From NCBI RefSeq assembly GCF_019396325.1, contig NZ_JAHKRO010000087.1, positions 1 to 39,099 on the forward strand: DNA of 39,099 bases, given 5' to 3'. This document shows positions 1 to 7,784 of this stretch, piece by piece (the first letter of the stretch is position 1; every line of letters starts with the position of its first letter). A program made the translations under genes and the position numbers. This DNA is from Nonomuraea ceibae (GTDB lineage Bacteria; Actinomycetota; Actinomycetes; Streptosporangiales; Streptosporangiaceae). Below the pieces are notes generated by a model. It was not told where the DNA came from. It saw only the letters and a program-made list of their open reading frames with translations, and ran no database searches.

Positions 1-103
1 CCTGGTCGAGGGGCGGCCGGTCGGGGGGTGGCGGCGGGCGGGTGCCGCGTACCGGGACCTCGCAGGGCCGGTGGCGCGGCCCGCGGACCTCGTCGGTGAG
101 CAT
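1..103 (-). CDS. Unknown protein, N-terminal fragment cut by the left edge
   Basis: A reading frame begins at the ATG whose first base is 103 and runs off the left edge without a stop. It is preceded by an AGGAG Shine-Dalgarno sequence (bases 109-113 on the opposite strand) at 5-nt spacing, which fixes the start. The visible 34 residues begin MLTDEVRGPRHRPC and become very proline- and arginine-rich, with a run of five prolines, suggesting a disordered N-terminus. It starts only 11 nt after the stop of the gene at 115-873, so the two are almost certainly one operon. No family is recognisable from this fragment. Confidence 0.6.
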   Translation of the reverse strand, partial: MLTDEVRGPRHRPCEVPVRGTRPPPPPDRPPLDQ

Positions 104-114
104 GATCACTCCTG

Positions 115-873
115 TCAGGTCAGGGCGCCTGCGTCCGATGGGGACAGCAGGGCGTGGGGCGGCGCGGTCGCCTGGTTGGGCACGCTGGCCGCGACCAGCC
201 GCTCGGACAGGCCCGTGGCCAGGCCCGCCGTCAGGCGCGGGAAGCCGATGCGCGGGGGCGGCTTGCCGCCGGTGACCGAGGTGGCGACCCGGCCGGCCAG
301 CGACAGGTGCTCGGCGCAGCGGTCGCGCACCCTGGCCTCCAGGCCGGCGATCTGGGCGAGCCGGTGGCGCAGCGGCTCCAGCGTGGCGGTGCGTTCGAGC
401 CCGGCGAGGTCGGCCAGCCGTCCCGGCCAGCGCAGCTCCTCGCGCAGGCGCGCCTCCACCTCCGGGACGACGCGTTCGGCGGCCAGCCCCTCCTGGAGCA
501 GCCGGGTGGCGACGGTCACCGCCATGAACGACGTCAGGTCGTAGTCGGCCAGCCGCCCGGCCAGCGCGGCGTCGAGCACGAGCACCCGGTACGACAGGGC
601 TTCGGCGCTCCAGCCCAGCACCATGAGGCGGTCGGTGCCCGCCTCGGCGTGCCAGCCGGCGAGCCGCAGCTCGCGCGCCATCCGCTGGTACAGGCTCCAC
701 GTGCCGGCGTCGCCGTCTGTCCAGATCTGGACCCCGCCGAGAGGCAGGTCCGATACGTTGACCGTTGTCCCGGCCGGAGCGATCTGGGAGCAGATGCGCT
801 GGATCACCCGCTCCTGCGCCGGTGAGGCCGTGCTCTTGGTGAACCAGGGGCTTATCTGGTGATCGATGGTCAC
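115..873 (-). CDS. Hypothetical protein, 252 aa
   Basis: GTG start with a GGGAGG-type ribosome site about 9 nt upstream; 252 residues. I do not recognise the family. There is no signal peptide or membrane helix. Residues 1-100 look like a compact alpha/beta region with several tryptophans and the segment GGVQIWTDGDAGTWSLYQRM. Residues 100-200 are leucine/arginine-rich and probably helical, and the last 40 are low in predicted order. It is the first gene of a leftward operon with the fragment at 1-103 and is divergent from the XRE/DUF5753 regulator at 1087. A good promoter lies at 945-974. The regulator may control it, but nothing proves this. Confidence 0.75.
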   Translation of the reverse strand: MTIDHQISPWFTKSTASPAQERVIQRICSQIAPAGTTVNVSDLPLGGVQIWTDGDAGTWSLYQRMARELRLAGWHAEAGTDRLMVLGWSAEALSYRVLVLDAALAGRLADYDLTSFMAVTVATRLLQEGLAAERVVPEVEARLREELRWPGRLADLAGLERTATLEPLRHRLAQIAGLEARVRDRCAEHLSLAGRVATSVTGGKPPPRIGFPRLTAGLATGLSERLVAASVPNQATAPPHALLSPSDAGALT

Positions 874-944
874 GTTCGGCCACCTCCCTGCCGGGGGCCT
901 CCGAAGGGGCCGGCTGTCAGGTAACAGTTTCCACGTGTCGTACG

Positions 945-974
945 ATACTGGCCAAATGCGGGTTATGGTGTCAA
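945..974 (-). promoter_or_regulatory. Sigma70-type promoter for the 115-873 operon
   Basis: On the minus strand a perfect -35 TTGACA (bases 974-969) is followed after 18 nt by CAGTAT (950-945), a fair -10. The predicted transcript start is about 65 nt before the GTG at 873. This is one of the best housekeeping-type promoters in the window. It lies in the 213-bp divergent region shared with the regulator at 1087. Confidence 0.6.
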
Positions 975-1086
975 CTCTCAGTTTTCGACAATACGTGAGC
1001 GGCTCCGGTACGGGAAGAGCGCCCTGCGCGGACGCGCCGGGCGGCGTCTAGGCTGGAAGAGCGTTCACGGGTAGCAGGAGGTCCGC

Positions 1087-2343
1087 GTGGCGAAGTTCGC
1101 CGAGCGACTCGATCTCGCGCTCAACAAGCGAGGTTTCACAGGCGCTCAAGTCGCCGCCGCGCTCACCGAGGCCGGCATCCCGATCACACGCGCCTACGTC
1201 AGCCAGTTGCGCACCGGCAAGCAGACCAACCCGACGCTTCAGGTGCTGCGCGCCCTCGCTGCATGCCTCCAGGTGAGCGTTGGCTGGCTCGTAGGTGAGG
1301 ATTACCTGGAGTCCGGGGCGGTGGAGGACCTCCAGCTCCGCGCCGCCGCCATCGGCGTGTCCGCCTCCGGGCTGTCCGACGCCTCGCTGACCGTGCTGCG
1401 GGGGGTGATCGAGCTGGCCCGCAAGGCCGAGGGCCTGCCCGAGGAGCCCGAGCCGGCCATGGAGATCCCCGACGCGGCGGCGCCGCTGGAGGAGCCGATG
1501 CGGGTGGCGCTCGGCGAGCGGCTCCGATCACTGCGCCTGGCCGCGCAGATCAGCCCGGAGAAGGTGGAGACCGCGCTCGGCAAGGGCGCCGTCGCGGTCG
1601 AGGCGATCGAGGCCGGCCGCATCACGCCCGCGCCGGCCACCGTCGAGCGCCTGCTGACGCTCTACGGGGTGACCGCCGTGCCCGCCCGCGAGTACGTGCT
1701 CTCGCTGGCGCGCGGCGAGCGTGAGCTGGCCTGGTACGACGCCAGCTCGTTCCCGGTGTGGCTGGCGACGACCTGCGCCATCGACAGCCGGGCCTCGGTG
1801 ATCCGCACCTATCACACCCACTTCGTGCCGCCGCTGCTGCAGACCGAGTCCTACGCGCTGGCCGCGATCGCCACGGCCGACCAGGGCTCGTTCCGCCACA
1901 CCACGGCCGACGCGGCGGTCGACATCCTGGCCGCCCGGCAGCGGCTGATCTTCGGGCCCAACGGCCCGGTCGTGTGGGCGGTCATGGACGAGGGCGTCCT
2001 GCTGCGCTCGATCGCCGACCCGGAGGTCATGCTCGACCAGCTCGACCGGCTGATCGCCTACGCCAAGCGGCCCAACATCTCGCTGCACATCGTGCCGATG
2101 GAGGACCCGGCGTACGTGCCGCGCACCGGCCCGTTCACGCTGTGGCGCTTCGCGGAGGCGTTCGAGCCCGACATCGCGTGCTCCCACGCGCTGGAGGCCG
2201 ACGAGCTGATCACCGACGGGGTCGTGGTGGAGGCGTACCACCAGGCGTTCACCAAGCTGTCGGTCACCACGACCACCCGCGACGAGACGATCGACATGCT
2301 CTGCGCGCATCGCGAAAGACTTTCACGTACGCCCGCGAATTGA
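1087..2343 (+). CDS. Composite regulator: EspR-like HTH + second XRE HTH + DUF5753
   Basis: A 418-residue predicted transcription factor, GTG start, with an AGGAGG ribosome site just upstream. Residues 1-115 resemble mycobacterial EspR-type helix-turn-helix proteins: the segment AYVSQLRTGKQTNPTLQVL matches the recognition-helix region, followed by the family's C-terminal helical part. Residues about 138-195 form a second XRE-like HTH (LGERLRSLRLAAQISPEKVE). Residues about 215-410 are the DUF5753 domain of Scr1-type actinomycete regulators (ELAWYDAS, then the YHTHFVPPLLQTESYA core). DUF5753 proteins normally carry one N-terminal XRE domain and are about 280 residues long, so the extra EspR-like module is unusual. 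The gene ends in an AT-rich gap before a DUF574 methyltransferase. Targets are unknown. Confidence 0.88.
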   Translation: MAKFAERLDLALNKRGFTGAQVAAALTEAGIPITRAYVSQLRTGKQTNPTLQVLRALAACLQVSVGWLVGEDYLESGAVEDLQLRAAAIGVSASGLSDASLTVLRGVIELARKAEGLPEEPEPAMEIPDAAAPLEEPMRVALGERLRSLRLAAQISPEKVETALGKGAVAVEAIEAGRITPAPATVERLLTLYGVTAVPAREYVLSLARGERELAWYDASSFPVWLATTCAIDSRASVIRTYHTHFVPPLLQTESYALAAIATADQGSFRHTTADAAVDILAARQRLIFGPNGPVVWAVMDEGVLLRSIADPEVMLDQLDRLIAYAKRPNISLHIVPMEDPAYVPRTGPFTLWRFAEAFEPDIACSHALEADELITDGVVVEAYHQAFTKLSVTTTTRDETIDMLCAHRERLSRTPAN

Positions 2344-2395
2344 TCTCCGGGAATGCGAAAAGTCATATTTCCTCAAAATACACTGCCCCATGTAG

Positions 2396-2426
2396 TTGAA
2401 TAAGAGAATTTATGGATCATTATTAA
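2396..2426 (+). promoter_or_regulatory. Probable promoter for the DUF574 methyltransferase
   Basis: The 125 bp after the regulator are strikingly AT-rich for this genome. TTGAAT at 2396-2401 and TATTAA at 2421-2426 are separated by 19 nt and could be -35 and -10 boxes. An independent promoter here would mean the methyltransferase is not simply co-transcribed with the regulator. Confidence 0.4.
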
Positions 2427-2501
2427 CATTGGTCATCCGAGTGGGGTCAGAGACCGGAACTTTCCCGAATGGACGCGGCGAGGGGAAAGGGGCGACACGC
2501 A

Positions 2502-3335
2502 ATGCGGCAACGTGCCATCCGAAACCTGGCCAATCTCGACACCGCACACGCGAGGATCACGCGCATCCTTGATGCCGCCACCGGAGGCAAGAACAACTTC
2601 CGGGCCGACCGTGAAGCGGTGAACCGGTACGACGTGGCAGCCGCGGTGACGACCGCCGCGGCTCGGGCCGTCCAGGGGTATCTGTGCCGGGCCGTACGGC
2701 ACCTGGCCGGTGAAGGCGTTGACCAGTTCATGATCGTGGGAAGTGGTGTCCCCAGCGGCCTGCCACCCGGCGGGCAGCTGCATGACATCGCCCGCGACAC
2801 GCTCCGTACCTCTTGTGCGCGTGTCGTCTATATAGAGAATGACCCGATGGTGCTGGCCAACGCGCAGGCCACCATCGAACCGATCACCGACTCGGTCCGC
2901 GTGGTCGAGGGCGACATCCGCCAGATCGACGAGATCCTCGACGACCGGGTCGTGCGCACGTTCGCCGACTGGAACCGGCCGATGGCCTGGGTGGTGGTGT
3001 CCACCCACAGCCTCAGCGACGACGAGCAGGCGCGCTACGTCGTCAAACGCCTGCGCCAGTCGGTGCCGGAAAGGAGTTACCTGGCGATCCTGCAGACGAC
3101 GTTCGACGGCATACCGCCGGAGTTGCTGCCCGCCATCAACGACCTGCTGGCCATGACGCTGCCTGGGCACGCGGTGCGCTCCCGCGACCGGGTGGAGGCG
3201 TTGCTCGACGGTCTGGACCTGCTGGAACCGGGATTGGTGTGGGTCCCGGAGTGGCGGCCTGACGAGGGCGACCCGCACTGCGCCGACCAGCCGGGGACGT
3301 CGGGCAACTACGGGGCGGTGGCCCGCCTGCCGTGA
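2502..3335 (+). CDS. DUF574-family SAM-dependent methyltransferase
   Basis: A Rossmann-fold protein of the actinobacterial DUF574 (PF04672) family of putative SAM-dependent methyltransferases. Diagnostic segments are the N-terminal RITRILDAATGGKNNFRADREA, the glycine motif FMIVGSGVPSG (family form DIGTGLPT), VVYIENDPMVLANAQ (acidic SAM-ribose strand) and VVEGDIRQ. An in-frame ATG at 2469 gives 288 residues, but the purine-rich AGGGGAAAGGGG at 2481-2492 sits about 9 nt before the ATG at 2502, so I prefer the 277-residue product. DUF574 genes often occur beside XRE-DUF5753 regulators, as here. The motif-I residues are SGVPSG rather than TGLPT, a mild departure. The substrate is unknown. Confidence 0.88.
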   Translation: MRQRAIRNLANLDTAHARITRILDAATGGKNNFRADREAVNRYDVAAAVTTAAARAVQGYLCRAVRHLAGEGVDQFMIVGSGVPSGLPPGGQLHDIARDTLRTSCARVVYIENDPMVLANAQATIEPITDSVRVVEGDIRQIDEILDDRVVRTFADWNRPMAWVVVSTHSLSDDEQARYVVKRLRQSVPERSYLAILQTTFDGIPPELLPAINDLLAMTLPGHAVRSRDRVEALLDGLDLLEPGLVWVPEWRPDEGDPHCADQPGTSGNYGAVARLP

Positions 3336-3343
3336 TCGGGACC

Positions 3344-3369
3344 CGCCGCCCGCCGCCGGGCGGGCGGCG
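3344..3369. terminator. GC-rich hairpin between convergent genes
   Basis: CGCCGCCCG (3344-3352) pairs perfectly with CGGGCGGCG (3361-3369) around an 8-nt loop. It lies in the 69-bp gap between the convergent methyltransferase and DUF4253 genes. There is no T-tract on either strand, as is common for actinobacterial hairpin terminators, and it could serve both directions. Confidence 0.5.
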
Positions 3370-3404
3370 CCAGTCCCGGCGCGAGTCCTGGCAGCGGCGG
3401 GGCG

Positions 3405-4226
3405 TCAGTCCCACCAGAACGACCAGGCGTGCTCGCCGATGATCTGCTGCGCGTAGCCCCGCAGGTCGCCCGGCCCCTGGACGACGTTGTCCGGGCAGAA
3501 CGTCCAGTGCTCGGCCGCGACGCGCATGGCGTGCTCCGGCTCCACGGGCGGCGCCGCCACGCTCAGCTCCAGCGTGTTGAAGCCGACGCCCACCACCCGC
3601 GCGCCGAAGCGCTCCTCCCAGCTGCGCACCACGGCGGCCAGCGGCACCATCCACTCGTTGTGGTGCAGCGCGCCCTGCCAGCCCATCACGGCCAGCGCGT
3701 CGGCGCCCCGGGGCGCGGCCACCAGCCCCAGCGGCATCCCCCGCTCGGCCAGCACCCCGGCGTACCAGGCGGCGACCTCGTCCGGGTGGGCCACCGGCGT
3801 CCCCGGCGGGGCCAGACCCGGACAGATCGCCCCGTAGGGGTCGAGCTCGTCCAGGGCGTCCTGGGCGGGCATCTGCGACACCCACTCCTGCCACACCTCG
3901 GCCATGAACCCCTCGGCGGTGAAATGGTCGATCTGCACCGGCTCGTCGGGCACCACCTGCCCCACCGACCACGGCTGCGCGCTCTCGTCCAGCAGCACCG
4001 GCCACAGCCCGCTGCGCGGGTGCTCGGCGTGGAAGCGCCGCCAGTCGGCCCCGGAGACGGGCTCGTCGCTCATCCAGAACGCCGGCCGCGCCGCCGGCCC
4101 CTGCCCGGTGTAGCCCGGATCGGGCCAGACCATGCCGCCCTCGGGCACAGCGATCCCCAGAGCCCGTCCCCTGCCGCCGTCGGCGAACAGCGGGCACAGC
4201 TCCGGCGGCAGCTGATGATCGTTCAT
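3405..4226 (-). CDS. DUF4253 domain-containing protein
   Basis: A 273-residue soluble protein. The last 105 residues match the DUF4253 pattern: WEERFGARVVGVGFNTLELSVA, then EHWTFCPDNVVQG and a C-terminal SFWWD. Family function is unknown; members are common in actinomycetes. The N-terminal half has a region with WP, WPVLLDE and WQEWV motifs usual in these proteins. There is no signal peptide or membrane helix. The start ATG at 4226 has GGTAGGG immediately upstream. It is divergent from the esterase at 4347 across 120 bp, and convergent with the methyltransferase. Confidence 0.85.
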   Translation of the reverse strand: MNDHQLPPELCPLFADGGRGRALGIAVPEGGMVWPDPGYTGQGPAARPAFWMSDEPVSGADWRRFHAEHPRSGLWPVLLDESAQPWSVGQVVPDEPVQIDHFTAEGFMAEVWQEWVSQMPAQDALDELDPYGAICPGLAPPGTPVAHPDEVAAWYAGVLAERGMPLGLVAAPRGADALAVMGWQGALHHNEWMVPLAAVVRSWEERFGARVVGVGFNTLELSVAAPPVEPEHAMRVAAEHWTFCPDNVVQGPGDLRGYAQQIIGEHAWSFWWD

Positions 4227-4346
4227 GCCCTACCGTTCCGATACCGAATCCCGTCTCGCAGATGGTAATGCCGGGGACATTTGTCCTGGGCGATCCCGGA
4301 TGCATGAACCTTCCGGCGCCCCGGGCGCTTCCGCGACCGTTGAGGC

Positions 4347-5873
4347 ATGAGAACACTTCTCGCACTGGCCGTCCTGCTCACCGCCTGCGGGACCGCGACG
4401 AGCACCCAGGCCGCCCCGGACCCCGCGGTCGTCCGGACCGACGCCGGGACGGTGCGCGGCAGCGTGTCCGGCGAGCACCGGATCTTCCAGGGCATCCGCT
4501 ACGCGACCGCCGGCCGCTGGGAGCCGCCCCGCCCGGCCCCGGCCTGGCAGGGCGTCCGCGACGCCACCGCGCCCGGCGCGATGTGCCCGCAGGTCGGCTC
4601 GCCGTACGCGCCCGTCCGCAGCGAGGACGAGGACTGCCTGTTCCTGAACGTGACCACCCCCGCCGAGCCCGCCAAGCCGGGCACGCGGCGGCCGGTGATG
4701 GTGTGGCTGCACGGCGACGGCGCGCTCGGCGCCGGGCACTACTCCGACGCCCGCCGGCTGGCCGCCCAGGGCACGGTGGTCGTGACGATCAACTACCGGC
4801 TCGGCGTGTTCGGCGGCTTCGGGCACCCGGGCCTGGCCGACGGCGGCACGTACGGGCTCCAGGACCAGACCGAGGCGCTGCGCTGGGTGCGGCGCAACGC
4901 GGCGGCCTTCGGCGGCGACCCGGGAAACGTGACCGTGTTCGGCATCTCCTACGGGGCCTCGTCCATCGGCGCGCTGCTCACCTCGCCGGGCGCCAAGGGC
5001 CTGTTCCACCGGGCGATCATGCAGAGCGGCGAGGCCATGATGGACATGCCCGCCGGCAGCATGGTGCCGGGCCTGGAGGCGCTGCCGTCGTTCATGTGGC
5101 GGCCGAAGGCCGAGATCGCGGCCCTGGGCGAGGCGTACGCCCGGCAGCTCGGCTGCGACAGCCTGGCGTGCCTGCGCGCGCTCCCGGTCAAGAAGATCCT
5201 CGACGTGCCGCAGATCATGAACGTGTTCCAGGTGTACGCGTACGGCAACCGGGTGCTGCCGCAGTCGCCGGACGAGGCCCTGCGCAAGGGCCGCTTCCAC
5301 CGGGTGCCGGTGCTGGCCGGGGCGACCCGGGACGAGCATCGTCTCTTTGTCGCGATGAATTACGACATTCAGGGTAAAACGCCGAATTATCCCAAACTTG
5401 TACGGGAAGCGTTCGGCAGGAAGGCACCTGACATTCTTCGTAAGTACCCGGTAAATCGGTATAAGTCTCCTAGTATTGCGTGGGCCACCGTCCTCACCGA
5501 CCGCATGTGGGCCCGCGCCACCCACGAACAGAACACGCTCCTGGCCCGGCACGTCCCCGTGTACGGCTACGAGTTCGCCGACCGCGACGCGCCGATGTTC
5601 CTGCCGCTGGAGACCGGCTTCGACTGGGGCGCCTACCACGCGGGCGACCTGCCCTACCTCTTCGAGGAGAAGGACACCCCGCTCCCGCCCGCCCAGCGCG
5701 CGCTGTCGGACCGGATGATCGGCTACTGGACCAACTTCGCCCGCGCCGGCGACCCCAACGGCGACGGCCTGCCCACCTGGCCCCGCGCCTCCTCCGGCAC
5801 GCTCGCGCTGGAACCCGGCAAGATCCGCGTCATCGACTACGCTGCCAGGCACCGGCTCGGTTTCTGGAAGTAG
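4347..5873 (+). CDS. Secreted type B carboxylesterase, predicted lipoprotein
   Basis: A 508-residue alpha/beta-hydrolase of the carboxylesterase/para-nitrobenzyl esterase family. A short hydrophobic leader ends in the lipobox LLTAC (Cys14), so the enzyme is probably an exported lipoprotein. Family landmarks are in order: FQGIRYA, EDEDCLFLNV, a variant oxyanion loop WLHGDGALGAG, the nucleophile elbow GISYG, the acid in TRDEHRLF, and the catalytic His in AYHAGDLPYLF. The usual elbow is GESAGG; GISYGAS keeps Gly-x-Ser-x-Gly but is atypical. Bases 5341-5480 are much lower in GC than the rest of the gene. A response regulator starts 7 nt after the stop, so they are probably co-transcribed. Substrate not predictable. 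Confidence 0.9.
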   Translation: MRTLLALAVLLTACGTATSTQAAPDPAVVRTDAGTVRGSVSGEHRIFQGIRYATAGRWEPPRPAPAWQGVRDATAPGAMCPQVGSPYAPVRSEDEDCLFLNVTTPAEPAKPGTRRPVMVWLHGDGALGAGHYSDARRLAAQGTVVVTINYRLGVFGGFGHPGLADGGTYGLQDQTEALRWVRRNAAAFGGDPGNVTVFGISYGASSIGALLTSPGAKGLFHRAIMQSGEAMMDMPAGSMVPGLEALPSFMWRPKAEIAALGEAYARQLGCDSLACLRALPVKKILDVPQIMNVFQVYAYGNRVLPQSPDEALRKGRFHRVPVLAGATRDEHRLFVAMNYDIQGKTPNYPKLVREAFGRKAPDILRKYPVNRYKSPSIAWATVLTDRMWARATHEQNTLLARHVPVYGYEFADRDAPMFLPLETGFDWGAYHAGDLPYLFEEKDTPLPPAQRALSDRMIGYWTNFARAGDPNGDGLPTWPRASSGTLALEPGKIRVIDYAARHRLGFWK

Positions 5874-5880
5874 GACGGCG

Positions 5881-6486
5881 TTGATCAAGCTCCTGATCGC
5901 CGAGGACCAGGGCATGATGCGCGACGCGCTGGCCCTGCTCCTCGGGCTGGAGGACGACCTGGAGATCGTCGCCCAGGTGTCGTCCGGCGACGCGATCATG
6001 GCGGCCGCCGAGACCCACCGGCCCGACGTGGCGCTGCTCGACATCGAGCTGCCCGGCCGCTCCGGCCTCGACGTGCTGCCGGAGCTGCGGGCCGCGCGGC
6101 CGGACTGCGCGGTGCTGATCCTCACCACCTTCGCCCGGCCGGGCTACCTGCGCCGCGCGATGGAGGCCGGGGCCGCCGGGTTCCTGGTCAAGGACGGGCC
6201 CGTCGAGGAACTGGCCGCCGCCGTCCGCCGGATCGCGGCGGGGGAGCGGATCGTCGACCCCGCCCTGGCCGCCGCCGCGCTGCGCGCCGGGCCCAGCCCG
6301 CTCACCGACCGCGAGCGCGACGTGCTCGCCGCCGCGCTCGACGGCGCCACCATCGCCGACGTGGCCGCCCGGCTGCACCTGTCGGAGAGCACGGTGCGCA
6401 ACCACCTGTCGTCGGCCATCGGCAAGACCCACACCCGCAACCGCATCGAGGCCGCCAGGCTCGCACGGCACAATGGATGGCTGTGA
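5881..6486 (+). CDS. NarL/FixJ-family response regulator (DesR-like), orphan
   Basis: A 201-residue two-component response regulator. The receiver domain (1-120) has the acidic pair E8/D9, phosphoacceptor D54 in ALLDIELPG, the switch Thr in LTTFA and the conserved Lys in GFLVKDG. A LuxR-type HTH follows at about 138-197 (SPLTDRERDVL to SESTVRNHLSSAIGKTHTRNR). The TTG start is supported by AGGA 6 nt upstream, inside the end of the esterase gene. The sequence resembles DesR, which controls a fatty acid desaturase with the kinase DesK, but no histidine kinase gene is adjacent. The gene overlaps the next HAD gene by 10 nt, so esterase, regulator and phosphatase form one translationally linked unit. 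Confidence 0.93.
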   Translation: MIKLLIAEDQGMMRDALALLLGLEDDLEIVAQVSSGDAIMAAAETHRPDVALLDIELPGRSGLDVLPELRAARPDCAVLILTTFARPGYLRRAMEAGAAGFLVKDGPVEELAAAVRRIAAGERIVDPALAAAALRAGPSPLTDRERDVLAAALDGATIADVAARLHLSESTVRNHLSSAIGKTHTRNRIEAARLARHNGWL

Positions 6487-7106
6487 CCTCCACCGAAGCG
6501 ACGCCCGCCGGCCAGACCCCCGCCGGCGCGTTCCCGTACGACGCCGTGCTGTGTGACCTCGACGGCGTCCTGCGCCTGTTCGACCTCGACGTCCAGGACG
6601 CCATCGAGGCCCGCTACGGCCTCCCCGTGCGGCGCACCGCCTTCGCCCCCGAGATTCTCTCCCCGGCCACGCTCGGCCGCGTCACCGAGGCGCAGTGGGT
6701 CGACTCCGTCGCCGCCGCGCTGGGCGGCGACGAGCGCGCCAGGCAGGCCGCCGCCGAGTTCGCCGCCGTGCCGTTCCGGGTCGACGAGGAGGTCAGGGCC
6801 CTGCTCGCCAAGGCCCAGGAGCACGCCCCGGTGATCATCGTCACCAACGCCATGGACAGCCTGGACGAGCACCTCGACCGGCTCGGCCTCACCTACTTCG
6901 CCGACGCCGTCGTCAGCAGCGCCCGCGTCGGCGTCGCCAAGCCCGACCGGCGCATCTACGAGATCGCCGCCGAGCTCGCCGGGGCCGCGCCCGAGCGCTG
7001 CCTGTTCGTCGACGACCGCGCCGAGAACGTCGCCGCCGCCGTCGCCCTCGGCATGACCGGAGTCCACTACCGGCAGGCCGCCGACCTGGCCGCCGCCCTC
7101 GGCTGA
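6477..7106 (+). CDS. HAD-superfamily hydrolase (phosphatase)
   Basis: A 209-residue HAD hydrolase with all four motifs: motif I CDLDGVLR (nucleophile D27, acid/base D29), motif II Thr in IIVTNA, motif III Lys in GVAKPD, and motif IV in CLFVDDRAENV. A small helical cap lies between motifs I and II (subclass I). The first 20 residues are a low-complexity Thr/Pro/Ala extension. The ATG at 6477 overlaps the end of the response regulator by 10 nt, indicating translational coupling; an ATG at 6473 is out of frame. The natural phosphomonoester is unknown. The 3' end lies in a small duplicated segment shared with the convergent tenA gene. Confidence 0.9.
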   Translation: MAVTSTEATPAGQTPAGAFPYDAVLCDLDGVLRLFDLDVQDAIEARYGLPVRRTAFAPEILSPATLGRVTEAQWVDSVAAALGGDERARQAAAEFAAVPFRVDEEVRALLAKAQEHAPVIIVTNAMDSLDEHLDRLGLTYFADAVVSSARVGVAKPDRRIYEIAAELAGAAPERCLFVDDRAENVAAAVALGMTGVHYRQAADLAAALG

Positions 7107-7150
7107 CTGAGGGCCATGTCTGACGCCCCCGGCTAGCCGAGGGCCATGTC
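7095..7150. repeat. Imperfect tandem duplication and inverted repeat at convergent gene ends
   Basis: Bases 7101-7120 and 7131-7150 match at 17 of 20 positions, including an identical 12-nt block GAGGGCCATGTC (7109-7120, 7139-7150), at a 30-bp period. The second copy encodes the last residues of TenA and its stop; the first spans the stop of the HAD gene. Separately, GCCCTCGGCT (7095-7104) is the exact reverse complement of AGCCGAGGGC (7135-7144), so the junction can fold as a hairpin and may terminate both transcripts. Confidence 0.6.
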
Positions 7151-7765
7151 GAAGAAGCGGCGCTCCAGCTCGACCGCCCGGCCGAACACCTCCAGCACGC
7201 GCCGCCGGCCCGCCTCGCCGAGCCCCGGCCCGAGCCGGTCCAGCTCGCCGCGCAGGAAGTCGACCCACGCGCGGAACTCGGGGCCCTCGTGCAGCCCGAT
7301 CCACTCCCGGTGCACGAAGCCCTCCGGCAGCGGCTCGACCGCCCTGGACGCCCAGCCGAGGTAGGACCACTCGGCCACGCACAGCACCGCCGCGATCGAC
7401 GGGTAGTCCTGAGAGGCGCGCACCTCGTCCATGAGCTGCCGGAACTCCGCCGTCACCGGCTCCGTCGCCGCCTGCGTGCTGCCGCCGAGCGCCGCCAGCG
7501 CCCGGTGGAAGTACGTCTTCTCCTCCGTCGTCGCCACCTGGCCGAGGAACTGCCCGTACGGGACGCGCGCCTCGAAGGTGTCGGCACAGGCGACGGCCGC
7601 GCCGAGGAGCGCGGTGAAGGAGTCGACGAACTGGAAGTCCTGCTCCAGGTAGCGCCGCATGTCGGCCTCACCCGTCGTGATCGCCGTGGCGAACGGGTGG
7701 GTCACCACCGCCGTCCACTCGGGCTCGCACTGCTCGCGCAGCCATGCGCTGAAGGTCTCGGTCAC
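7133..7765 (-). CDS. tenA: TenA-family thiaminase II-like protein
   Basis: A 210-residue all-helical protein of the TenA/THI-4 family, which hydrolyses aminopyrimidine thiamin breakdown products in thiamin salvage. Family residues are visible: Asp43 in YLEQDFQFVD, Cys129 and Glu132 in AVLCVAEWSYLGWA, and the C-terminal Glu in VELERRFFDMAL. Classical TenA_C enzymes have the nucleophilic Cys in a CxWxY context. Here the segment reads CVAEWSY, nearer to the TenA_E type, so the exact chemistry is uncertain. No other thiamin gene is nearby. The GTG start at 7765 has no ribosome site, but TAGAGT lies about 8 nt upstream, so the mRNA may be leaderless. Confidence 0.85.
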   Translation of the reverse strand: MTETFSAWLREQCEPEWTAVVTHPFATAITTGEADMRRYLEQDFQFVDSFTALLGAAVACADTFEARVPYGQFLGQVATTEEKTYFHRALAALGGSTQAATEPVTAEFRQLMDEVRASQDYPSIAAVLCVAEWSYLGWASRAVEPLPEGFVHREWIGLHEGPEFRAWVDFLRGELDRLGPGLGEAGRRRVLEVFGRAVELERRFFDMALG

Positions 7766-7784
7766 GTACCCGACTCTAGGCCCT

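Noticed and set aside
866..1051. A 61-codon ORF in the divergent region before the XRE/DUF5753 gene
   Set aside because: No ribosome site, mixed codon use, and it overlaps the start of the opposite gene and the promoter at 945-974.
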